Assembly (NCBI RefSeq): GCF_019799965.1 | Contig: NZ_JABGCJ010000007.1 | Coordinates: 1 to 64,000, forward strand | Direction: 5' to 3' | Origin: Modestobacter italicus | Lineage (GTDB): Bacteria > Actinomycetota > Actinomycetes > Mycobacteriales > Geodermatophilaceae | DNA length: 64,000 bases | Made by a program: the position numbers and the translations under genes | Shown here: positions 40,635-49,320 of the stretch, piece by piece | Numbering within the stretch: position 1 is the stretch's first letter | Layout of the letters: every line of letters begins with the position of its first letter | The notes under the pieces: model-generated | What the model was told of the DNA's origin: nothing | The model's database searches: none | The model's input: the letters and a program-made list of their open reading frames with translations, nothing else

Positions 40635-41797
40635 TGGGGCACCCCCACGGTCTGCAGGTAGGTGCGCATCCGGCTCGCGGCCAGCTCCGGGTCGGGCAGC
40701 AGGCCGGCGGCGTCGGCCAGCCGGAAGACCTCGGCCAGGTGCTGCGGGCTGCGGGCGCTCTCCAGGCCGCCGACCATCCGGAAGCCGGACTGGTGGCCCG
40801 CCAGCCAGGCCAGGAAGACGATCCCGGTCTTGTAGTAGTAGGTGGGCGTGCCGAACAGGTGCCGGGACAGCGCCACGGTGGGCTCCAGCAACCGGTCGTA
40901 GGTGACCAGGTCGCCCCGGTCCAGCGCCTGCAGCGCGGTGGAGGCGGCCGGGGCGATCGCGTCGAAGATGCCCAGCAGCGCGTGCGAGTACGACTCGCCG
41001 TCCCCGCGCACCAGCGCGGGGTAGTTGAAGTCGTCGCCGGTGTAGAGCCGGACACCGTCGGGCAGCCGGCGGCGCATGTCGACCTCGTGCGCCTCGTCGA
41101 GCATGGAGACCTTGATGCCGTCGACCTTCGCGCTGTGGTCGGAGATCACCTGCAGCACGGTGTCGGTGGCCTCGGTCAGCTGCGCCGAGCCCCAGTAGCC
41201 GGCCAACGCCGGGTCGAACATGGGGCCGAGCCAGTGCAGGACCACCGGCCGCGACACCTGCTCGAGCAGCCGGGCGTACACCTTGGCGTAGTCCTCGGCG
41301 CTGCGGGCCACCCGGGCCAGCTGCCGGCTGGCCATGATGATCACGTTCGCGCCGGCGCCCTCGACCACCTCGATCTGCTCGAGGTAGGCGGCCAGCACCT
41401 CGTCGGTGCTGGCCAGGTCGGCCGGTGCCTGGTCGGTGCCGGCACCGCAGGCCAGCAGCCCGCCGCAGGCCTGCGCCTCGGCGGCCGAGCGGCGGATCAG
41501 CTCGGCGGTGGTGCTCCAGGGCATGCCCATGCCGCGCTGGGCGGTGTCCATCGCGTCGGCGACGCCCAGGCCGTAGGACCACAGGTGCCGGCGGAAGGCG
41601 AGGGTCGCCTCCCAGTCGACGTCCACCGGGGCGCCGGGGGTGTTGTCGCCCAACGGGTCGGCCACCACGTGCGCCGCGGCGTAGGCGGTGCGGCTGGTCA
41701 GCGGCCCGTCGGGCCGGGTGAAGTCACCCGGCCGGCCGAGCCGGTGCTCGCCGACCGTGCCGTCGGCCCGGGGCAGCCGGACGGTCGGCCCGGTCAC
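40631..41797 (-). CDS. DUF993 protein (DHDPS-like aldolase fold)
   Basis: 388 residues, whole-length DUF993. Features seen are DAMDTAQRGMGMPW near 85, ACGAGTDQAP, HWLGPMFDPAL near 200, DGIKVSMLD with a lysine where dihydrodipicolinate-synthase-like enzymes form the Schiff base, LYTGDDFNYPALV, and YYYKTGIVFLAW. A Schiff-base aldolase or lyase acting on a keto-sugar acid is inferred. GTG 41797 overlaps the Gfo/Idh stop. No biochemical function is known to me. Confidence 0.82.
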   Translation of the reverse strand: MTGPTVRLPRADGTVGEHRLGRPGDFTRPDGPLTSRTAYAAAHVVADPLGDNTPGAPVDVDWEATLAFRRHLWSYGLGVADAMDTAQRGMGMPWSTTAELIRRSAAEAQACGGLLACGAGTDQAPADLASTDEVLAAYLEQIEVVEGAGANVIIMASRQLARVARSAEDYAKVYARLLEQVSRPVVLHWLGPMFDPALAGYWGSAQLTEATDTVLQVISDHSAKVDGIKVSMLDEAHEVDMRRRLPDGVRLYTGDDFNYPALVRGDGESYSHALLGIFDAIAPAASTALQALDRGDLVTYDRLLEPTVALSRHLFGTPTYYYKTGIVFLAWLAGHQSGFRMVGGLESARSPQHLAEVFRLADAAGLLPDPELAASRMRTYLQTVGVPQ

Positions 41798-42975
41798 ACC
41801 GACACCTCGGGGATCTCGACCCGGCGGCCCTCGGCCGAGGACCGCAGGCCGAGCTCGGCCACCTGCACCCCACGGGCGCCGGCGAGGAAGTCGTAGGGGT
41901 GCGGGGCGTCCTCGAGCACGTGGCGGAGGAACTGCTCCCACTGGGCGCGGAACCCGTTGTCCAGGTCGGCGTTGTCCGGCACGACCTGCCACTGGTCGCG
42001 GAACCGCTCGGTGACCGGCAGGTCGGGGTTCCACACCGGCTTCGGCGTGGTGGCCCGGTGCTGGATCTTGCACTCGCGCAGGCCGGCGACGGCGCTGCCC
42101 TCGGTGCCGTCGACCTGGAACTCCACCAGCTCGTCGCGGTAGACCCGCACCGCCCAGGAGGAGTTGATCTGCGCGATCACGCCGCCGGGCAGCTCGAAGA
42201 TGCCGTAGGCGGCGTCGTCGGCGGTGGCCTGGTAGGCCTGCCCGTGCTCGTCGATCCGGGTGGGGATGTGCGTGACCGCCTTGGCGGTGACCGCCTCCGG
42301 TCGGCCGAAGAGGTTCTCCAGCACGTAGGACCAGTGGCAGAACATGTCCACGACGATCCCGCCGCCGTCCTCCTTGCGGTAGTTCCAGCTGGGCCGCTGG
42401 GCGTCCTGCCAGTCACCCTCGAACACCCAGTAGCCGAACTCGCCGCGCACCGACAGGACCTGGCCGAAGAAGCCGCCGTCGATCAGCCGCTTCAGCTTCA
42501 CCAGCCCCGGCAGGTAGAGCTTGTCGTGGACGACGCCGTTCTTCACCCCGGCGTCGGCGGCCAGGCGGGCCAGCTCCAGGGCGCCGTCGAGGGACTCCGA
42601 CGTCGGCTTCTCGGTGTAGATGTGCTTGCCGGCGGCGATCGCGGCCTTGATCGACTTCTCGCGCGCCTGGGTGACCTGGGCGTCGAAGTAGATCGGCGCC
42701 GAGTCGTCCCGCAGGGCCTCGTCCAGGTCGGTGGTCCAGCGCTCGACGCCGTGCAGGGCGGCCAGCTCTGCCAGCTTGCGCTCGTTGCGCCCGACCAGGA
42801 TCGGCTCCGGCACCACCCGGCGGCCGTCGGCGAGCTCCAGCCCGCCGGCGTCCCGGATGGCGAGGATCGAGCGGACCAGGTGCTGGCGGTAGCCCATCCG
42901 GCCGGTGACGCCGTTCATGATGATGCCGATCGAGCTGGACACGGTGCTTGCCTCCGAGGCGGGTGGGGTGGTCAT
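41794..42975 (-). CDS. Gfo/Idh/MocA oxidoreductase A
   Basis: 393 residues. Its nucleotide-binding start is unusual, IGIIMNGVTGRMGYRQHL, closer to a GxxGRMG dihydrodipicolinate-reductase pattern than to GxGxxG. The catalytic lysine is in YTEKPTSES near 125, and the WNYRKEDGGGIVVDMFCHW segment near 215 is the substrate face. ATG 42975 overlaps the stop of oxidoreductase B. It may oxidise C3 or another hydroxyl of a glycoside or sugar acid. Confidence 0.85.
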   Translation of the reverse strand: MTTPPASEASTVSSSIGIIMNGVTGRMGYRQHLVRSILAIRDAGGLELADGRRVVPEPILVGRNERKLAELAALHGVERWTTDLDEALRDDSAPIYFDAQVTQAREKSIKAAIAAGKHIYTEKPTSESLDGALELARLAADAGVKNGVVHDKLYLPGLVKLKRLIDGGFFGQVLSVRGEFGYWVFEGDWQDAQRPSWNYRKEDGGGIVVDMFCHWSYVLENLFGRPEAVTAKAVTHIPTRIDEHGQAYQATADDAAYGIFELPGGVIAQINSSWAVRVYRDELVEFQVDGTEGSAVAGLRECKIQHRATTPKPVWNPDLPVTERFRDQWQVVPDNADLDNGFRAQWEQFLRHVLEDAPHPYDFLAGARGVQVAELGLRSSAEGRRVEIPEVSV

Positions 42976-44390
42976 CGGGTGTTCCCAGCGGGCGCTGCTG
43001 CGGGCGCAGGACGCAGCGGGACGCCGAAGTCGGCCAGGTGCACGACCTGGCCGGTGGTCAGGGACTGGTTGGCGGCCGCGCCGACCAGCACGCTGCGCAC
43101 GCCGTCCAGCCATCCGGCCGCCTGGCCGAGCGGGTCGGGGCGGGTGCCGGGGCGGAACAGGTCGTCCAGCAGCAGGGCGTCGCCGCCGCCGTGCGCACCG
43201 GGTCCCTCCGGGACGTCGATCCGCTGGGCGGCCTCCCAGCGGCGCTGCAGCACCAGCTCGGTGCCCTCGGTCCGGGCACCGGACGCCGGCTGGACCTCCT
43301 CCGGGGTGGCGCTGGGGTCCACGGCGGTGCCGAACCGGGCGATCACGCCGTCCGCGGCGAGCACCGCGGCCCGCTCGACCACCGACAGCTCGATCCGGCC
43401 CTCGGTGCCGTTGATGCTCACCCGGTAGCCCTCCCAGGGGCCGTGGGCGTTGAGCGAGTAGCTGAGCATCGGGCCGTCGGCGTAGCGGAGCAGCAGCGCC
43501 ATGTTGTCCTCGATGGTGATCCCCGGGGAGAACACGTCCTGGTCGCGGATGTAGCCGTCCTCGGCCTCCGCCTCCAGGTACAGCTGGCGCAGCCGGTCGT
43601 TGCCGGCCAGGTCGAGTGCGAACGGGTCGCCGTCGGCGTCCGGGGCGCCGGTGCTGCGGGCCGGCCGCTCGCCGAGGCCGCGCTCCCGGGCGTTGACGTC
43701 GCCGTAGAAGCGCAGGTCGCCCAGGGCGAAGACGGTCTCGGGCACCGCGCCGACCCACCAGTTGACCAGGTCGAAGTGGTGCGTGGCCTTGTGCACGAAC
43801 AACCCGCCGGACAGCGACTTGTCCCGGTGCCAGCGGCGGAAGTAGTCGGCGCCGTGCACGGAGTCCAGCACCCACTCGAAGTGCACCGAGGTGACGGTGC
43901 CGATGGCGCCCTCGGCGATGAGCCGGCGGACGGCGGAGTTCCGGGGTGAGTACCGGTAGTTGAAGGTGACGACCAGGTCGCGCCCGCTGTCGGTGACGGC
44001 GTCGGCGATCGTGGCGCAGCCGGCGGCGTCGATGGTGAGCGGCTTCTCGGTGATCACGTCGTGCCCGGCGCGCAGTGCGCGGGAGACGTACTCGGCGTGC
44101 GTGTGGTCGACGCTGGCGACGATGACGGTGTCCGGACGCTCGGTGGCGAGCATCGCGTCGAAGTCCTGGGGCGCGTACGCCGGCAACGGCGCGGCACCGG
44201 GGTGGGCGGCGGCGAACTGGCGCTGGTAGTAGGCCATCCGCGTGGTGTTGGGGTCGCAGAGGGCGACCAGCCGGCCGACGTCGGCGTGGGTGCCCAGCAG
44301 CGCGGCGACGTACATCTCGGCGCGGTGGCCGGTGCCCACGATCGCGTAGCGACGCGGCGCCGGGGTCCCGGACGGGGCGGTGGTGGTCAC
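42972..44390 (-). CDS. Gfo/Idh/MocA oxidoreductase B
   Basis: 472 residues, longer than the usual 330-390 because of an extended C-terminal half. VGTGHRAEMYV near 18 binds NAD(P), EKPLTIDA near 120 has the catalytic lysine, and HKATHHFDLVNWW near 203 the catalytic histidines. GTG 44390 has GGGAGA four bases upstream. It follows the binding-protein gene after a hairpin. It may act together with oxidoreductase A. Confidence 0.87.
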   Translation of the reverse strand: MTTTAPSGTPAPRRYAIVGTGHRAEMYVAALLGTHADVGRLVALCDPNTTRMAYYQRQFAAAHPGAAPLPAYAPQDFDAMLATERPDTVIVASVDHTHAEYVSRALRAGHDVITEKPLTIDAAGCATIADAVTDSGRDLVVTFNYRYSPRNSAVRRLIAEGAIGTVTSVHFEWVLDSVHGADYFRRWHRDKSLSGGLFVHKATHHFDLVNWWVGAVPETVFALGDLRFYGDVNARERGLGERPARSTGAPDADGDPFALDLAGNDRLRQLYLEAEAEDGYIRDQDVFSPGITIEDNMALLLRYADGPMLSYSLNAHGPWEGYRVSINGTEGRIELSVVERAAVLAADGVIARFGTAVDPSATPEEVQPASGARTEGTELVLQRRWEAAQRIDVPEGPGAHGGGDALLLDDLFRPGTRPDPLGQAAGWLDGVRSVLVGAAANQSLTTGQVVHLADFGVPLRPAPAAAPAGNTR

Positions 44391-44430
44391 GTCTCCCTCT
44401 CGGCGGTGCAGCAGGGGTGCTGGGCGGGGC

Positions 44431-44467
44431 GACCAGGGGGCGGCCGGTGGCCGACCGCCCCCTGGTC
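44431..44467 (-). terminator. Intercistronic hairpin after the sugar-binding protein gene
   Basis: Arms GACCAGGGGGCGG (44431-44443) and CCGCCCCCTGGTC (44455-44467), 11-base loop, six bases after the binding-protein stop. Such hairpins protect or partly terminate the message, so the binding protein is made in excess over the enzymes downstream. Confidence 0.65.
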
Positions 44468-44472
44468 GAGGG

Positions 44473-45834
44473 TCACGCGATGGCCGACTCGACCTCGGTC
44501 ATGAACTGCTCGGCGGCGTCCTCCACCGAGATCTGGTCGAACAGGATCTGCTCGGTGTAGCGCTGCAGGATCGACTGCACCTCACCGGCGCCCTGGGGGG
44601 GCAGCGCCGGCGGGTCCTGCAGGTCCGGGGTGATCTCCTCGACGAAGGCCACCGCGGCCTGGCCGGGAGCGTCCAGCGTCGGGGCGATCTGGTCCCGCAG
44701 CTCGGTGTTCACCGGCAGCCCGCGGTCGGCCTTGATGATGTTCACCGCCTCCTCGGAGTTGATCAGCCAGTCCAGGAACATGGCCGCCTCCTGCGGGCTC
44801 TCGCAGTCGCTGCTGATCGCCCAGAACATGGCCGGCTTGAGGTACATGCCGGTCTCGCCGTTCCCCTCCTCGGTGGGGAACCGGAGGAACTGCAGCTCGT
44901 GGCCGGCCCCGGCGGTCAGCGCCGGCAGCTCGTTGGTCCACCAGAAGCCAGAGGCGCCCCGGCCGGTGGCGACCAGCGCCTGGTCGACACCGCCGTTGAA
45001 GACCTCGACCGTGGTGGACGGCGGCGGCTCGGCGCCGGACTCCGACGCCTGCTTCTCGATGTTCCACCAGTCGACCAGGGTCTCCTGGGTGAAGCCGATC
45101 TCGCCGTTCTCGTCGAACAGCGCCTCACCGTGCTCGCGGGCGTAGACCTCGAAGTTGGTGTCACCGCCGTTGAGGCCCATGGCCTGCATGCCGTACACCT
45201 GGCCGCCGGTCGCCTGGGTGACCTGCGCGGCCGTCTCGACCATCTCGTCCCAGGTCCAGGACTCACCGTCGGGGACCTCGACGCCGGCGGCGGCGTAGGC
45301 CTGCGGGTCGATGACCACGGAGAAGGCGTTGACGCCGGTGGGGATGGCGTAGGTCGCGTCCTCCACCATGCCGGTCTCGGCGACGTTCTCGTCGAGGTTG
45401 CTGTTGTCTATCGTGCCGTCCTCGATGTACGGCGAGAGGTCCAGCAGGGCGTTGCGGTCGGCGTACTCGCGGACGTAGCGGGTGTCCTGCTGCATGATGC
45501 AGGGCGCCTCACCGCCGGCGGTGCTGGTGGCCAGCCGGTCCCAGTAGTCGGCGAAGCCGGTGAAGTCGCCCTCGATGGTGACTCCCTCGTTCTGCGACTC
45601 GTAGAGGTCGATCAGCTCCTGGGTGGCGGCGTGCCGGGTGTCGCTGCCCCACCACGAGAAGCGCATGTTGACCGGCCCGTCCTCGCGGGTCGTGCCGCCG
45701 TCGGCGGCCGCACCACCGCCGCCGTCGTCACCACCGCAGGCCGCGGTGGTCAGCAGCAGTCCGAGGACGCCGCCGGCCACGCCCAGGCGGGTGGGCCAGG
45801 GCGCACGCGCCCCATTTCTCCGGATCGTGTGCAC
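44473..45834 (-). CDS. Sugar ABC transporter substrate-binding lipoprotein
   Basis: 453 residues, SBP family 1 (CUT1). A lipoprotein signal with LTTAACGG is followed by a Gly/Asp-rich linker. Later segments are MRFSWWGSD near 57, YAIPTGVNAF near 165 and the FWWTNELPAL ligand-site region near 298. GTG 45834 has a strong AAGGAGG ribosome site. Many exposed Trp residues suit an oligosaccharide ligand. Confidence 0.92.
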   Translation of the reverse strand: MHTIRRNGARAPWPTRLGVAGGVLGLLLTTAACGGDDGGGGAAADGGTTREDGPVNMRFSWWGSDTRHAATQELIDLYESQNEGVTIEGDFTGFADYWDRLATSTAGGEAPCIMQQDTRYVREYADRNALLDLSPYIEDGTIDNSNLDENVAETGMVEDATYAIPTGVNAFSVVIDPQAYAAAGVEVPDGESWTWDEMVETAAQVTQATGGQVYGMQAMGLNGGDTNFEVYAREHGEALFDENGEIGFTQETLVDWWNIEKQASESGAEPPPSTTVEVFNGGVDQALVATGRGASGFWWTNELPALTAGAGHELQFLRFPTEEGNGETGMYLKPAMFWAISSDCESPQEAAMFLDWLINSEEAVNIIKADRGLPVNTELRDQIAPTLDAPGQAAVAFVEEITPDLQDPPALPPQGAGEVQSILQRYTEQILFDQISVEDAAEQFMTEVESAIA

Positions 45835-45880
45835 GTTCCTTACCTCCTTGTAAGTGAGCCACTTGAGCTGGTGGGTGGTG

Positions 45881-46771
45881 TTACTTGAGCCCCGTGGTGG
45901 CGATGCCTCGGACGAGATAGCGCTGGCCCGCGAGGAAGAAGCCGAAGACCGGCGCCAGGGCGACGATCGACATGGCGAAGACCGGGCCCCACGGCGTCTG
46001 GCTGGTCGCGTCGACGAAGGTCCGCAGGGCGACCGGGACGGTGTACATGTCCGGGTCGGTCAGGAAGATCAGCTGGCTGAAGAAGTCGTTCCAGGTCCAG
46101 ATGAAGGTGAAGATGGCCGTGGTGGCCAGGGCCGGCACCGACAGCGGGATCACGATCCGCCAGAAGATGGCGAAGTGCCCGCAGCCGTCGATCCGGGCGG
46201 CCTCGTCCAGTTCGGTCGGGATGCCCCGGATGAACTGCACCATCAGGAAGATGAAGAAGCCGTCGGTGGCCAGCAGCTTCGGCACGATCAGCGGCCAGTA
46301 CGTGTTGATCCAGTCCAGCTCGGAGAACAGCACGTACTGCGGGACGATCACCACGTGGATCGGCAGCATCATCGTGCCGAGCATCACCGCGAACCAGAAC
46401 TTCTTGAACTTGAAGTCCAGTCGGGCGAACGCATAGGCCGCCAGCGAGCAGGCGAGCAGGTTGCCGATGATCGAACCGACGACGATGACCAGCGAGTTCC
46501 AGATGTAGTGCCCGAAGTCGCGGGGCAGTGCCGTCCAGCCGTCGGGGTAGTTGGACCCGGTGACGCGTTCGGGCACCAGCCCGGTCTGGCTGAAGATGTC
46601 CTCGGTGAACTTGAAGGAGCTCGAGAGCATCCACAGCAGCGGGTAGAGCATGAGCAGCGCGCCCAGGATGAGCACGGTGTGCGCCAGCCAGCGCGGGCGC
46701 TGCTTCTTCGGTCGGTCGGGCAGCTTCTCCGTGGCAGCCACAGGGGGGGCCACGGTCAGGTCAGTCGCCAT
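45881..46771 (-). CDS. Sugar ABC transporter permease (MalG-like)
   Basis: 296 residues, six TM helices; the EAA loop is ELDEAARIDGCGHFAIFWRIVIPLSVPAL near 192 (broken here for its core EAARIDG). The ATG at 46771 overlaps the preceding permease gene by 11 bases. Pairs with the MalF-like subunit. Confidence 0.93.
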   Translation of the reverse strand: MATDLTVAPPVAATEKLPDRPKKQRPRWLAHTVLILGALLMLYPLLWMLSSSFKFTEDIFSQTGLVPERVTGSNYPDGWTALPRDFGHYIWNSLVIVVGSIIGNLLACSLAAYAFARLDFKFKKFWFAVMLGTMMLPIHVVIVPQYVLFSELDWINTYWPLIVPKLLATDGFFIFLMVQFIRGIPTELDEAARIDGCGHFAIFWRIVIPLSVPALATTAIFTFIWTWNDFFSQLIFLTDPDMYTVPVALRTFVDATSQTPWGPVFAMSIVALAPVFGFFLAGQRYLVRGIATTGLK

Positions 46772-47723
46772 AGAACACCCAGTACTTCGACGCGATGAAG
46801 TTGATCGCGGTCAACCCACCGACGATGAGCAGGAGGAACCAGGCGAGCGCCGACGCGTATCCCATGTCGAAGTTGCCGAAGCCGCGCTGGTAGAGGTAGA
46901 GCGTGTAGAAGAGCGTCGAGTCGGCCGGACCACCGGTGCCGCCGCTGACGATGAACGCCTGCGTGAAGGTCTGGAACGCGTTGATCGTCTGCAGGACGAG
47001 GTTGAAGAAGATGATCGGCGAGAGCAGCGGCAGGGTGACCTGGAAGAACTGCCGGGCCTTCCCCGCGCCGTCCAGGGACGCCGCCTCGTAGTACATCGTC
47101 GGGATCTGCCGCAGGCCGGCCAGGAAGATGACCATCGGGGCGCCGAAGGTCCAGACGTTGAGGACGATCAGCGTGCCGAGTGCGTAGTCGGGGTTGGACA
47201 CCCAGCCCGGCGGGTTCTCGAACCCGACGAACCGGAGCACCTGGTTGAGCAGCCCGTCGGACCCGAAGATCTGCCGCCACAGGATGGCGATCGCGACGCT
47301 GCCGCCGAGCAGCGACGGCAGGTAGTAGACCGATCGGTACAGCGCCAGTCCCTTGAGCCCGCGGTCCAGGATCATCGCCAGGAAGAGCGCGAAGGCCAGC
47401 TGGAGCGGCACCGAGACGGCGACGTAGATGAACGTGACCTTCAGCGACTGGTAGAAGCGCGGGTCGTTGAACATCCGCTGGAAGTTGTCCAGCCCGATCC
47501 ACTCCGGCGAGCCGATGAGGCTGTAGTCGGTGAAGGACAGGTACGCCGAGGCCGCGATGGGCCCGGCCGTGATGAACAGCAGCCCGGCGAACCACGGGGC
47601 CAGGAACAGGTACGGCGCGAGCCGACCGGACTTCCTCTTGGTACGGGGCGCGTCGGGGCCCCCACGCCGGGGAGCCTCGTCGTGCTGGCGTTCGCGCGAC
47701 GAGACGTCGAGCGTTGACGACAC
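46761..47723 (-). CDS. Sugar ABC transporter permease (MalF-like)
   Basis: 320 residues, six TM helices, with EAA loop YYEAASLDGAGKARQFFQV near 215. First gene of the nine-gene operon. The GTG at 47723 is preceded by GAGAGGTGAGAG. Two tandem promoters with LacI-type operators lie upstream. Confidence 0.93.
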   Translation of the reverse strand: MSSTLDVSSRERQHDEAPRRGGPDAPRTKRKSGRLAPYLFLAPWFAGLLFITAGPIAASAYLSFTDYSLIGSPEWIGLDNFQRMFNDPRFYQSLKVTFIYVAVSVPLQLAFALFLAMILDRGLKGLALYRSVYYLPSLLGGSVAIAILWRQIFGSDGLLNQVLRFVGFENPPGWVSNPDYALGTLIVLNVWTFGAPMVIFLAGLRQIPTMYYEAASLDGAGKARQFFQVTLPLLSPIIFFNLVLQTINAFQTFTQAFIVSGGTGGPADSTLFYTLYLYQRGFGNFDMGYASALAWFLLLIVGGLTAINFIASKYWVFYGD

Positions 47724-47798
47724 GGGCTCTCACCTCTCTGTGAAGCTCGTCGGACTCCTTCGTCCGGTCGGCTCAGGTGTGCAACGGCTCACACACCT

Positions 47799-47812
47799 GG
47801 AAAGCGCTTTCT
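47799..47812. promoter_or_regulatory. LacI-type operator (site 2 of 5)
   Basis: GGAAAGCGCTTTCT, with a perfect 12-base palindrome GAAAGCGCTTTC at 47800-47811. It overlaps the -10 of the proximal leftward promoter. Confidence 0.8.
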
Positions 47813-47837
47813 AGTCGTCGCGACGGGGGCTTGTCAA
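47808..47837 (-). promoter_or_regulatory. Proximal promoter of the sugar-importer operon
   Basis: Minus strand -35 TTGACA (47837-47832), 18-base spacer, -10 TAGAAA (47813-47808). The operator covers the -10. Confidence 0.7.
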
Positions 47838-47894
47838 CGATCGGTCGTGGACACCCGGGCCACCTCGCGGGCCTGTGCGCTGCCTCACATCCGG

Positions 47895-47908
47895 GTAAGC
47901 GCTTTCTA
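47895..47908. promoter_or_regulatory. LacI-type operator (site 3 of 5)
   Basis: GGTAAGCGCTTTCT, one core mismatch from the perfect palindrome. It overlaps the -10 of the distal leftward promoter. Confidence 0.75.
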
Positions 47909-47933
47909 CTCGTCCACTGTCCGGCGTGTCAAC
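47904..47933 (-). promoter_or_regulatory. Distal promoter of the sugar-importer operon
   Basis: Minus strand -35 TTGACA (47933-47928), 18-base spacer, -10 TAGAAA (47909-47904), same layout as the proximal one. Confidence 0.65.
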
Positions 47934-48049
47934 GAGTCGACTGCTCGAACCGGCGACGGCGACCCGTGCGGAACCCGGCACAGCGCGCTGACCAGCGACT
48001 TCTTGCGTCGGGACGGCGCCGTCCCGGGCGTGTCCAGTGGGTCCGTCTC

Positions 48050-48063
48050 GGAAAGCCCTTTCC
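48050..48063. promoter_or_regulatory. LacI-type operator (site 4 of 5)
   Basis: GGAAAGCCCTTTCC: outer arms GGAAAG and CTTTCC are exact, the centre is CC instead of CG. It overlaps the -35 of the rightward promoter. Confidence 0.65.
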
Positions 48064-48087
48064 GGAAGGGGAGCAGCTGGATAGGCT
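48059..48087 (+). promoter_or_regulatory. Promoter of the rightward Gfo/Idh-DUF6807-LacI-M24 operon
   Basis: -35 TTTCCG (48059-48064), 17-base spacer, -10 TAGGCT (48082-48087). The leader would be about 46 bases and includes the AAGGGGGAT ribosome site. Confidence 0.5.
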
Positions 48088-48139
48088 CGGCGTCCCGTCG
48101 GCGACCGTGCCGGCGCCTGGCTGGATCAAGGGGGATCAC

Positions 48140-49318
48140 GTGCCAGAACAGTCCGAGCTCGCCGGCCGGGTGGTGCTCGTCGGCGCCCACGGCCACGGCC
48201 GCTGGCACCTGCAGAACCTGCGCCGGCTGGCGGCGGTGAGCGACGTCCGACTGGTCGGCGTCTGCGACCCGCGGCCGCTGGACGACGAGCTGCGCGCCCT
48301 GGCCGGCGACGTCCCCGTCACCGCGTCGCTGGACGAGCTCCTCGCCGCGACCAGGCCCGCCGTGACGGTCATCTGCACGCCGATCCACACCCACACCGAC
48401 CTGGCGCTCACCGCCGCCCGGGCCGGCAGTGCCGTGCTGCTGGAGAAGCCGCCGACCCCGACGATGGCCGAGTTCGACCGGCTGGTCGAGGGGATCGAGG
48501 CCGCCGGGGTGCCCTGCCAGGTCGGCTTCCAGAGCCTGGGCTCGGCGGCCATCGGCCGGGTGCGTGAGCTGGTCGAGGGCGGAGCGATCGGCACGCTGCG
48601 CGGCATCGGTGGCGCCTGCGCCTGGGTCCGGGACGCGTCCTACTACGGCCGGGCGAGCTGGGCCGGACGGCGCAGCGTCGACGGGGTGCCGGTCGTCGAC
48701 GGCGCGCTGACCAACCCGTTCGCCCACGCCGTGGCCACCGCCCTGGCCCTGACCGGGGCCACCGGGGCCGGCTCCCTGGAGTCGGTCGAGGTGGAGCTGT
48801 ACCGCGCCAACCCGATCGAGGCCGACGACACCTCCTGCCTGCGGATCCGCACCGCCGACGGGGTCGTGGTCACCATCGCCGCGACCCTGGCCGCCGAGCA
48901 CCCCCGCGACCCGGTGCTGGTCGTGCACGGCAGCACCGGGCGGATCACGCTGTCCTACAAGACCGGCGAGGTGCGGCTGCAGGCCGACGGGGTCGACGAG
49001 ACCACCACCCACCCCAGCACCGACCTGCTGGAGGACCTGCTGGCCCACCTGCGCGACCGGTCCCGCCCACTGCTGGTCCCCCCGTCGGCGACCCGCTCCT
49101 TCATGGAGGTGGTCGAGGCGGTGCGCTGCGCCCCCGACCCGGTGGAGATCCCGCAGCGGCGGGCCGAGGGCGAGGGCGCGACCGCCCACCAGGTGGTGCC
49201 GGGCATCGATGCGCTGGTCGACCGGTCCGCCGAGGAGCTGCTGCTGTTCTCCGAGCTCGGGGCCACCTGGGCCCAGGAGCCATCCGTGCGGCAGCTGTCC
49301 ACACCCGCGGAGCGCTGA
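48140..49318 (+). CDS. Gfo/Idh/MocA oxidoreductase C
   Basis: 392 residues. VGAHGHGRWHLQNLRRL near 17 (NAD(P) site), VICTPIHTHTDLALTAARAG near 80, and LEKPPTPTMAEF with the catalytic lysine near 106. GTG 48140 follows AAGGGGGAT. The usual His of the catalytic triad is in NPFAHAVATAL near 197. First gene of the rightward operon; DUF6807 follows after two bases. Confidence 0.87.
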   Translation: MPEQSELAGRVVLVGAHGHGRWHLQNLRRLAAVSDVRLVGVCDPRPLDDELRALAGDVPVTASLDELLAATRPAVTVICTPIHTHTDLALTAARAGSAVLLEKPPTPTMAEFDRLVEGIEAAGVPCQVGFQSLGSAAIGRVRELVEGGAIGTLRGIGGACAWVRDASYYGRASWAGRRSVDGVPVVDGALTNPFAHAVATALALTGATGAGSLESVEVELYRANPIEADDTSCLRIRTADGVVVTIAATLAAEHPRDPVLVVHGSTGRITLSYKTGEVRLQADGVDETTTHPSTDLLEDLLAHLRDRSRPLLVPPSATRSFMEVVEAVRCAPDPVEIPQRRAEGEGATAHQVVPGIDALVDRSAEELLLFSELGATWAQEPSVRQLSTPAER

Positions 49319-49320
49319 GC

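Larger units (their letters stand above)
47724..48139. other. 416-bp divergent control region of the carbohydrate locus
   Basis: No gene. It holds two leftward promoters and one rightward promoter, each with a LacI-type palindrome (separate entries). The two leftward promoters are near copies: both read TTGACA, 18 bases, TAGAAAGCGCTT, and are 96 bp apart, so the block looks duplicated. Confidence 0.8.
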
